Assembly: GCA_026985095.1 (NCBI GenBank)
Contig: JALSQW010000020.1
Coordinates: 1-64,000, forward strand
Reading direction: 5' to 3'
Source: Acidimicrobiia bacterium
GTDB lineage: Bacteria; Actinomycetota; Acidimicrobiia; Spongiisociales; UBA5794
DNA: 64,000 nucleotides
Positions 58,383 to 64,000 of this stretch are shown piece after piece; within the stretch, counting starts at the first letter, position 1; every line of letters begins with the position of its first letter. The notes below the pieces were generated by a model that did no database searches, was not told the DNA's origin, and was given only the letters and a program-made list of their open reading frames with translations. The position numbers were made by a program, and so were the translations under genes.

Positions 58383-59399
58383 GTGATCGATCGGGTCGAG
58401 TACCACGAGATCGAGGTGTCGCTGCGACGGCCGTTCGTGACCGCGGCAGCGGCCGTCCGGACGCGTCGGTCGATCCTGGTGGCTCTCCACGGCGATGGGA
58501 CGACCGGATGGGGTGAGGCGGCACCGTTCCCGGGAGCCGGGGTGGACGGGATCGACGGGGTGTGGGACGCGTTGTCCTCCGGTGAAGCGGAGCGTTCGGC
58601 ACTGGCTGCCGCGGCGTGGGGAGAAGCCGCCGCCGATCTGGCCGCTCGGCGGGCAGGGGAGCCGCTCTGGCGCCGACTGGGCGGATCGGGATCGCCGCTG
58701 GTCGCCTCGCTCGCCATCGGGATGACCGAGGATCCCGTCGCCGCCGCCGCCGAGGCGGTCGCTGCGGGCTATCGCCGGGTGAAGCTGAAGGTGGCGCCGG
58801 GAAGGGATCTCTCGACCGTGGCCGCCGTCCGGGCGGCGTTCCCAGACCTCGAGGTCGGCCTCGACGCGAACGGCGGCTATACGCCGTCGGTGGACGACGT
58901 CCCCGGCGAGCTCGCCGACCTCGGCGTCGCCTATCTCGAGCAGCCGTACCCGGTCGGCGCCGAAGCCGAGACCGCGACGTTGCGTCGACGCTTGCCGATC
59001 CCGATCGGCCTCGATGAGTCCGTGACCTCGCCGGCGGCGGCGGCCCAGATCGTCGAACGGGGCGCCGCCGACGTGCTGGTCGTCAAGCCCGGCCGTCTCG
59101 GCCTCGACGGCTCCCTGGCCGTCCATGCCCTCGCGGTCGACGCCGGCCTCCACACGAAGGCGTCGGGGCTCCTCGAAACAGCCGTCGGTCGGGCTCACAC
59201 CGCGGCGCTCGCGACGCTCCCCTCGATGGCGTTCTCCGACCTCGCCAGGGGGATGGACGTCTTCGCGGTCGACCCGGGGGGAGCCGCAGCGCCGCTCGTC
59301 GACGGGACGCTGCGACCGGCGGACCGCCCCGGCATCGGCATCGAACCCGATCTCGGGCTCGTCGAGGTCATCCGCTCCGCGGCTCGTGCCGTTCGATGA
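58383..59399 (+). CDS. menC: o-Succinylbenzoate synthase-like enolase-superfamily enzyme
   Basis: A 338-residue enzyme of the muconate-lactonizing/MenC subgroup. An N-terminal capping domain (WGEAAPFPGAG) precedes the barrel with the catalytic KxK at KLKVAPG (residues about 136-138). Metal ligands lie in VGLDANGG, YLEQPYP and GLDESV, and the second catalytic Lys in VVKPGRLG. This order supports OSB synthase for menaquinone, but dipeptide epimerases share it. No other men gene is adjacent. Its 3' end overlaps the convergent thioesterase gene by 32 nt. Confidence 0.8.
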   Translation: MIDRVEYHEIEVSLRRPFVTAAAAVRTRRSILVALHGDGTTGWGEAAPFPGAGVDGIDGVWDALSSGEAERSALAAAAWGEAAADLAARRAGEPLWRRLGGSGSPLVASLAIGMTEDPVAAAAEAVAAGYRRVKLKVAPGRDLSTVAAVRAAFPDLEVGLDANGGYTPSVDDVPGELADLGVAYLEQPYPVGAEAETATLRRRLPIPIGLDESVTSPAAAAQIVERGAADVLVVKPGRLGLDGSLAVHALAVDAGLHTKASGLLETAVGRAHTAALATLPSMAFSDLARGMDVFAVDPGGAAAPLVDGTLRPADRPGIGIEPDLGLVEVIRSAARAVR

Positions 59400-60189
59400 G
59401 CTGAGATTGGGCCACCCTGCCGATCCGATCGCGCTGGTCGAACAGCTCGGTGTCCGCGAACCCGATCCCGTTCGGATGCTGGTAGGCGACCGATCGCATC
59501 CCCAGCCATTCGCCATCGATCTCGCGATGGAGATGCAGCGTCAGGTCCGGGTTGACGTACAGCCATTGCCGCGGGTCCACGGCGCCTGAGTTCCCATTGC
59601 CCATGTCGGCCAGCGCCGCCATACGCGCCAACGGGGAGGTCGGCTCTCCCGACACGACCGGCACCATGAGGCGGAACCACGACAGGCCCGGACCGGGTCG
59701 GAGGAAGCTGTTGTCGATGCTGCGGATCTCGATGGCGTCCATGTGGAACCGGCGGAGCGGACCCCAGTCGACGGGCAGGGACCGCCAGTCGAGCAGTGCC
59801 CCCGCCTCGGGGCCCGGAGGGGGCTCCCACGGCGGGTTCGGCGACGGTGGGAGGTCTGCATGCTGGAGCCGGATCTTGAGCCCCCGGGCCCGGGCCACCT
59901 CCACGCCGTCGGAGAACAAGGTGGCGGTGGCGAGTTGGATCCGACGCCCGTCCCGGAGCACCGCGGTGTCGACGGTGAGGGGCGTCAAGGGCACCTCACG
60001 GAACAGGTCGACGGTGAGCCGTACCACCTCCATCGGGCGTTGGGTGGGGATCCGCTCGATGGCTCGTGCGAGCAGCGCCGTGGGCGGGCCACCGTGTTGG
60101 GCGTCGTCGGACCATCCGCCGCGGGTCAGGTCCGATGGCAGGACGAGGTCGCCGTCGACGGTGAACAGCGCGTCGGGGTCCGGCTCCAT
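59368..60189 (-). CDS. Acyl-CoA thioesterase, double-hotdog family
   Basis: A 273-residue TesB-like thioesterase. The N-terminal half starts WSDDAQHGGPPTALLARAIE, a hotdog helix with the typical HGG, and RLTVDLFREVPLTPLTV. The C-terminal half has ADMGNGNSG, WLYVNPDLTLHLHREIDGEWLGMRS (Asn-Pro-Asp as in family members) and the closing NGIGFADTELFDQRDRIG. It hydrolyses acyl-CoAs, chain length unknown. It ends opposite the last 32 nt of menC and precedes the acyl-CoA dehydrogenase on the other side. Confidence 0.85.
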   Translation of the reverse strand: MEPDPDALFTVDGDLVLPSDLTRGGWSDDAQHGGPPTALLARAIERIPTQRPMEVVRLTVDLFREVPLTPLTVDTAVLRDGRRIQLATATLFSDGVEVARARGLKIRLQHADLPPSPNPPWEPPPGPEAGALLDWRSLPVDWGPLRRFHMDAIEIRSIDNSFLRPGPGLSWFRLMVPVVSGEPTSPLARMAALADMGNGNSGAVDPRQWLYVNPDLTLHLHREIDGEWLGMRSVAYQHPNGIGFADTELFDQRDRIGRVAQSQLIERHEPRSG

Positions 60190-60196
60190 GGCCGGG

Positions 60197-60202
60197 AGCG
60201 TA
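60197..60202 (-). promoter_or_regulatory. -10 box TACGCT (minus strand), leaderless thioesterase
   Basis: Read on the minus strand, TACGCT ends 7 nt before the ATG whose first base is 60189, matching the leaderless pattern. Confidence 0.45.
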
Positions 60203-60210
60203 GTCGGCGG

Positions 60211-61356
60211 CTATCGCTCGACCGGCAGGCCGAGGCCTCGACTGATGACGAGCCTCTGGATCTCGTTGGTGCCCTCGCCGATCTCCAGGATCTTGGCGTC
60301 GCGGTACTGGCGGGCGACCGGTGTCTCGTCCATGAACCCGTAGCCGCCGAAGATCTGGGTGGCTTCTCGGGTCGCGGTGACCGCCGCCTCGGCCGCGTAC
60401 AGTTTGGCGACCGCCGCGGCCTGTTTGAAGGGCAGCCCCTGGTCCTTGAGCCATGCCGCCTTGTACGTCAACAGCCGGGCGGCCTCGGTCATCGTCTCGA
60501 GGTCGGCGCATTTGAAGGCGATCGCCTGGTTCGCGCCGATCGGTCGACCGAAGGCTGTGCGCTCCTTGGCGTACGCGACGGAATGCTCGAGGCACGCCTG
60601 GAGGACACCCGTCGCCATGGCCGCCACCGCGATCCGTCCGTCGTCCAAGATGGCGAGGAACTGGTGGAACCCGCGTCCCCGTTCGCCGAGCAGGTTCTCC
60701 TTCGGCACCCGACAGTCGTCGAACCGAAGGCCATGGGTGTCCGACGCGTGCCATCCCATCTTCCGGTACGGCGGTTCGACGGTGAGCCCGGGGGTGTCCG
60801 CAGGAACGACGATGGTGGAGATCTCGTCCTGGCCGGTGCGGGCGGTGATGGTCACCAGCGAGGTGATGTCGGTACCGGAGTTGGTGATGAACGCCTTCGA
60901 GCCGTTGATGACCCATTCGTCCCCGTCGAGGATCGCCCGGGTCTTGGTCGCTCCGGCATCGGATCCGGCGTCGGGCTCGGTCAGGCCGAACGCCGCCAAC
61001 GACCGGCCCGCGACGAGGTCCGGCAGCCAGCGTTCCTTCTGCTCGGGTGACCCGTAGACGGCGATCGGATTGATGCCGAGGCCGACCCCGGCCTCCAGCG
61101 TGATCGCCATCGATTGGTCGACCCGGGCGAGTTCCTCGATGGCGATGCACAACGTCGTGAAGTCCGCCTCGGATCCCCCGTACTCGGCGGGGAACGGGAG
61201 ACCGAAGAGCCCCAGCTCACCCATCTTCAGGACCGTCTCGGTCGGGAACTCGTGGGTGCGGTCCCACTCCTCGGCGTATGGCGCGATCTCGGCCTCGGCG
61301 AACTCGCGGACGACCTTCCGAAACGCCTTCTGCTCGTCGCTGAACTCAAAATCCAC
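60211..61356 (-). CDS. Acyl-CoA dehydrogenase
   Basis: A 381-residue FAD enzyme of beta-oxidation or branched-chain catabolism. AAFGLTEPDAGSDAGATKT and WVINGSKAFITNSG are FAD/substrate segments, and the catalytic Glu is in EIGEGTNEIQRLVISRGL. RTAFGRPIGANQAIAFKCADL and QIFGGYGFMDETPVARQYRDAKI are also diagnostic. It oxidises acyl-CoA to enoyl-CoA and passes electrons to ETF. Upstream, TAGCCT and AGGAGGAG give it a normal leader, unlike its neighbour. Confidence 0.96.
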   Translation of the reverse strand: MDFEFSDEQKAFRKVVREFAEAEIAPYAEEWDRTHEFPTETVLKMGELGLFGLPFPAEYGGSEADFTTLCIAIEELARVDQSMAITLEAGVGLGINPIAVYGSPEQKERWLPDLVAGRSLAAFGLTEPDAGSDAGATKTRAILDGDEWVINGSKAFITNSGTDITSLVTITARTGQDEISTIVVPADTPGLTVEPPYRKMGWHASDTHGLRFDDCRVPKENLLGERGRGFHQFLAILDDGRIAVAAMATGVLQACLEHSVAYAKERTAFGRPIGANQAIAFKCADLETMTEAARLLTYKAAWLKDQGLPFKQAAAVAKLYAAEAAVTATREATQIFGGYGFMDETPVARQYRDAKILEIGEGTNEIQRLVISRGLGLPVER

Positions 61357-61431
61357 GCCCCTGCGCTCCTCCTCGCGAACGCCCCCAGGCTACCGTCGGC
61401 CGCGTCGGCTCCCGGCGGCGCGTGCCGGTCC

Positions 61432-61437
61432 TAGGCT
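61432..61437 (+). promoter_or_regulatory. -10 box TAGGCT, leaderless start
   Basis: TAGGCT ends 7 nt before GTG 61445 with no ribosome-binding site between. Confidence 0.45.
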
Positions 61438-61444
61438 GACGGTC

Positions 61445-62053
61445 GTGGATACCGCCGTCGCCCTCGTCCAGAGCTACCTGTACATGAACGGGTACTTCAC
61501 GGTGACCGAGTATCCCGTCCTGGAGCTGCTCGACTCGGGTGAGGTGCGTACCGTCACCGACGCCGACATGCTGGCCGTGCGGTTCCCCGGGGCAGGTCGG
61601 GTTCTGGCCGGGGATCATCCGACCAAGGGTTCGCGGATCGAATGCGACCCGGCGCTCGACATCGCCGACGACCGGATCGACCTCATCATCGCCGAGGTCA
61701 AGGAAGGCCGAGCCGAGATCAACGCCGCCGCCCGCGATCCGGAGGTGATCCACGCGATCTTGCATCGGTTCGGTCGGGTCGACGAAGCGACCGCCGAGGA
61801 CCTCGTCGAGCAGCTCGTGTCGTCGGGCGAGGCGCTGCACCCCGCCGGGATCCGGGTGCGGTTGATGTCGTTCGGTTCCCGACCTCCCAAACACGGCGCC
61901 GACGGCTACACGTGGATGTCGTTGGGACACATCGGCGGCTTCATGCACACCGTGATCTCCGACAACTGGCCCGCGGCGCAGGCGATCCAGTCCAAGGACC
62001 CGGCCCTCGGGTTCCTGCTCCTGTTGGAGAAGGCCGTCCGCGGCGAGGATTGA
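61445..62053 (+). CDS. Uncharacterised PD-(D/E)xK-nuclease-like protein
   Basis: A 202-residue soluble protein. Residues about 77-92 read DRIDLIIAEVKEGRAEIN, an Asp then Glu-x-Lys pattern at the end of a beta strand, as in PD-(D/E)xK nuclease folds, after the N-terminal VQSYLYMNGYFTVTEYPVLEL. The C-terminal half (GYTWMSLGHIGGFMH) carries Trp/His residues. I recall similar uncharacterised proteins in many bacteria; the nuclease idea is inference. It is followed 1 nt later by trmL. Confidence 0.6.
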   Translation: MDTAVALVQSYLYMNGYFTVTEYPVLELLDSGEVRTVTDADMLAVRFPGAGRVLAGDHPTKGSRIECDPALDIADDRIDLIIAEVKEGRAEINAAARDPEVIHAILHRFGRVDEATAEDLVEQLVSSGEALHPAGIRVRLMSFGSRPPKHGADGYTWMSLGHIGGFMHTVISDNWPAAQAIQSKDPALGFLLLLEKAVRGED

Positions 62054-62054
62054 C

Positions 62055-62519
62055 GTGTTCGACGTCGTGCTCCACATGCCCGAGATCCCGCAGAACACCG
62101 GGAACCTGATGCGCCTCACCGTCAACGTCGGGGCTCGACTCCATCTCATCGAGCCGCTCGGGTTCTCGCTCGACGACGCTCGGCTTCGGCGTGCCGGGCT
62201 CGACTACCGCGAGTACGCCGAGGTGGCGCTGCACCCGGACTTCGGAGCCTTCCTCGCCGAGGTGTCCCCGGCGCGGATCTTCGCGTTCACTCAGCACGCG
62301 ACCCGACGCTACACCGAGGTCGCATACCAGCCCGGCGACGTGCTCGTCTTCGGTCGCGAGTCGGTCGGGTTGCCGGTCGACGTGATGGAGCATCCCTCGA
62401 TCACCGATCAGGTGCGGATCCCGATCGCTCCTGGCGGCCGGAGCCTCAACTTGGCCAACGCCGTCGCGGTCGGTGTCTACGAGGCATGGCGGCAGCTCGG
62501 CTTCCCCGACGTCGGGTAG
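62055..62519 (+). CDS. trmL: tRNA (cytidine34-2'-O)-methyltransferase TrmL
   Basis: A 154-residue minimal SPOUT methyltransferase. MFDVVLHMPEIPQNTGNLMR holds the conserved EIPxNTGNxxR. VLVFGRESVGLP and RIPIAPGGRSLNLANAVAVGVYEAWRQ are the knot motifs. It methylates the wobble ribose of leucine isoacceptors in E. coli. GTG 62055 is 1 nt after the upstream stop, so it is probably co-transcribed and translationally coupled. Confidence 0.94.
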   Translation: MFDVVLHMPEIPQNTGNLMRLTVNVGARLHLIEPLGFSLDDARLRRAGLDYREYAEVALHPDFGAFLAEVSPARIFAFTQHATRRYTEVAYQPGDVLVFGRESVGLPVDVMEHPSITDQVRIPIAPGGRSLNLANAVAVGVYEAWRQLGFPDVG

Positions 62520-62522
62520 CGT
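62517..62522 (+). promoter_or_regulatory. -10 box TAGCGT, leaderless start
   Basis: TAGCGT overlaps the trmL stop (TAG) and ends 7 nt before ATG 62530. Confidence 0.4.
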
Positions 62523-62529
62523 GTCGCGC

Positions 62530-62961
62530 ATGGTGCACCGATTCCCGATCGCGGTCCGCTTCTATGAACTCGACCCGTACAGCCACCTCAACCACTCGGT
62601 GTACATCCAGTACTTCGAGACGGCCCGGATCGACCTGCTCGCAGAGGCGGGGTTCGACTTGACCGAGATGGCCGATCGGGGAAGGATGATCGTCGTCACC
62701 GAGATCCGAACCCGGTTCCTGGCATCGGCCACCATGGGCGACGAGGTCGTCGTCGAGACCGAGGTGGTCGACACGAAGCGGGTCACGACCCGGTGGCGCC
62801 AACGGATGTACCGGGACGGCGAGCTGATCGCCGAACAGGACCTCTTCGCCGCGATGACGAACCTCGGGGGGAGACCGGTGCGTCTCCTGCCCGAGTTGGT
62901 CGCGGCGTTGGAGCCGTACCGAGTCGACGAGCCCAGCGAGAAGACCGACGAGAAGGGATGA
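62530..62961 (+). CDS. Acyl-CoA thioesterase, 4-hydroxybenzoyl-CoA type hotdog
   Basis: A 143-residue single-hotdog thioesterase. VRFYELDPYSHLNHSVYIQYFETARIDL contains the family RxxDxxxxHxNNxxYxxxFExAR pattern, with catalytic Asp in place and Ser where the second Asn is usual. The rest is the typical hotdog sheet (VVTEIRTRFLASATMGDEVVVETEV). Substrate is unknown. It is followed by an F420-type reductase starting 2 nt after the stop. Confidence 0.88.
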   Translation: MVHRFPIAVRFYELDPYSHLNHSVYIQYFETARIDLLAEAGFDLTEMADRGRMIVVTEIRTRFLASATMGDEVVVETEVVDTKRVTTRWRQRMYRDGELIAEQDLFAAMTNLGGRPVRLLPELVAALEPYRVDEPSEKTDEKG

Positions 62962-62963
62962 CG

Positions 62964-63401
62964 ATGGCCAAGCAATACGAGATGAACGGGTTCCGGAGGG
63001 CGGCGAATGCGTTCGTGTCGTGGCTCGCCCGGCGGGGCCGAGGGCCGGCCTTCGAGCTCGTCACGATCGGACGCCGCAGCCACGAGCCCCGTACCGTGCC
63101 GGTCACGCCGGTGGAGGTGGACGGGGACCGATATCTGGTGTCGCCGTACGGAGACGTGGGATGGGTGCACAACATCCGGGCTTCCGGGACCGCGACGTTG
63201 CGGCGAGGCGGGCAGGCCGAGTCGATCACGGTGACCGAGGTCGGACCGGAAGAGGCCGGACGGGTGCTCGCGGTCTACCACGCGCAGGTCGGGAAGATCG
63301 TCCATCCCTACTTCGACGTTCCGGCCGTCCCGACCGTCGAGGACTTCGTGGCCGAGGCGGCGGCCCATCCGGTGTTCCGGATCGAACAGGTCGTCACGTA
63401 G
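62964..63401 (+). CDS. Deazaflavin-dependent nitroreductase-like (Ddn family) protein
   Basis: A 145-residue split-barrel protein of the F420H2-dependent reductase family A. NAFVSWLARRGRGPAFELVTIGRRS is the N-terminal helix and strand, followed by RTVPVTPVEVDGDRYLVSPYGDVGWVHNIRASGTATLRRGG, whose YGDxxWVxNxxA motif contacts F420. Typical substrates are quinones, enones or nitroaromatics. ATG 62964 is chosen because GAAGGGA lies 6 nt upstream; ATG 62958 overlaps the previous stop. Confidence 0.9.
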   Translation: MAKQYEMNGFRRAANAFVSWLARRGRGPAFELVTIGRRSHEPRTVPVTPVEVDGDRYLVSPYGDVGWVHNIRASGTATLRRGGQAESITVTEVGPEEAGRVLAVYHAQVGKIVHPYFDVPAVPTVEDFVAEAAAHPVFRIEQVVT

Positions 63402-63488
63402 CGGGTGCCGTGGTTCGGTCGATGTCGGGCGCCGTCACCGACGCCGCAGGCGGCCCGTAGAGTTCCCAGGTGATACCCGGAGGTGGCC

Positions 63489-64000
63489 GTGCGACCGATC
63501 CGTGTCGCCCAATGGAACGAACTCGAACCGGACCGGCCCCACGGCGTCCTCGTCGAGGGCGTCGATGTGGTCGTGATCCGCTGGCCTGAAGCCGACCGCG
63601 TGTCGGTCCTGTACGGACGATGTCAGCATCGGGGGGCGTTACTGGCCGACGGGACGATCGAGGGCGACAACCTCGTGTGCGGGCTGCACGGCTGGGACTA
63701 CCGCTTCCGGAGCGGCGTCTCTGAGTACCACAACGACGAGCGTCTCGAGCGGTTCACGGCGTGGATCGAAGACGACGCGGTGTGGGTGGATGGCGACGAG
63801 ATCGTCGCGTGGCGGGCCGACCATCCCCAGCCGTGGAAACGTGACGAGTACCAGGGCGCCTACCGGGATCACACCGGAACGCCGGCCGAGCCGTTCGTCG
63901 CGGAGATCGACGAGCTCGCCGCCCACGGCCTCGATCGGGTCGGGCACCACGGCCCGATGGTGGCGATGGGCGTGCCTCGCACCGACCTGCCGACGTGGGA
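63489..64000 (+). CDS. Rieske-domain protein, 5' part only (possible GltB-like fusion)
   Basis: 170 codons are visible before the window ends. The N-terminal Rieske domain has RCQHRGALLADG (CxHRG) and CGLHGWDYRF (CxLHGW), the plant/ring-oxygenase type cluster motif. The final residues (GPMVAMGVPRTDLPTW) look like the linker into an FMN-binding glutamate-synthase-like domain seen in Rieske-GltB fusions, but that part lies outside. GGAGG five bases upstream supports GTG 63489. Confidence 0.75.
   Translation, partial: MRPIRVAQWNELEPDRPHGVLVEGVDVVVIRWPEADRVSVLYGRCQHRGALLADGTIEGDNLVCGLHGWDYRFRSGVSEYHNDERLERFTAWIEDDAVWVDGDEIVAWRADHPQPWKRDEYQGAYRDHTGTPAEPFVAEIDELAAHGLDRVGHHGPMVAMGVPRTDLPTW

Overview
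The window is GC-rich DNA from the chromosome of an actinomycete-type bacterium. Lineage markers are a BldD-type regulator with an intact c-di-GMP signature (38665-39147), a deazaflavin (F420)-type reductase (62964-63401), an F420/PPOX-type split-barrel protein (56148-56579), many GTG starts, and promoters that look leaderless. A PgpH-like c-di-AMP phosphodiesterase and a b6f-type quinol:cytochrome c oxidoreductase suggest a deep branch such as Acidimicrobiia. That placement is inference; no 16S rRNA gene lies in the window.

Layout. 1-214: edge of a probable integrated element. Tandem repeats and a hairpin abut the 3' half of a tRNA-Ala(GGC) gene whose 5' half is absent. 291-8006: lipoproteins, a crotonase-fold enzyme, membrane proteins and a NarL-type two-component system. 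8197-13680: a haem-domain (EB_dh-like) lipoprotein, then a tight six-gene operon for a split cytochrome b6/subunit IV, Rieske protein and dihaem cytochrome c. A GltD-like NAD(P)/FAD/[4Fe-4S] oxidoreductase and a small membrane protein lead this operon. 13765-17046: a promoter, a structured leader and two membrane glycosyltransferases. 17113-22619: a ProA-like aldehyde dehydrogenase, a CoA-disulfide-reductase-type flavoprotein, and an ECF sigma factor with a very large membrane-anchored partner. 22629-29423: leuS, a small metalloprotease-like protein, a CPBP protease, comEA and comEC.

29627-30991: a foreign-looking islet between comEC and holA. A truncated nitroreductase is followed by a two-gene cassette (secreted peptide precursor plus four-helix membrane protein, resembling bacteriocin/immunity pairs). 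The islet is bounded by short repeats and by three 37-bp tandem repeats with a palindromic core.

31005-53289: a dense housekeeping block covering replication, transcription, translation, heat shock, c-di-nucleotide signalling and cell envelope: holA, greA, rpsT, lepA, hemW, hrcA, dnaJ, rsmE, bldD-like, phoH, pgpH, ybeY, corC-like, era, recO, uppS, glyS, dnaG and the principal sigma factor. Between a divergent Lrp/AsnC regulator and dnaG lies an apparently self-contained unit: a 15-bp palindrome, a 26-codon ORF with a strong ribosome-binding site, and a 13-bp-stem hairpin. 53300-64000: tRNA-Asn, a GT87-like mannosyltransferase, membrane proteins, a site-2 protease with CBS domains, menC, acyl-CoA enzymes, trmL, and the 5' end of a Rieske protein cut by the window end.

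The most interesting items are the NAD(P)H-oxidoreductase/bc operon, the comEC-holA islet, the Lrp-controlled 26-codon ORF, the tRNA-Ala half site, and a recurring TANNNT box placed 6-7 nt before start codons, which implies widespread leaderless transcription.
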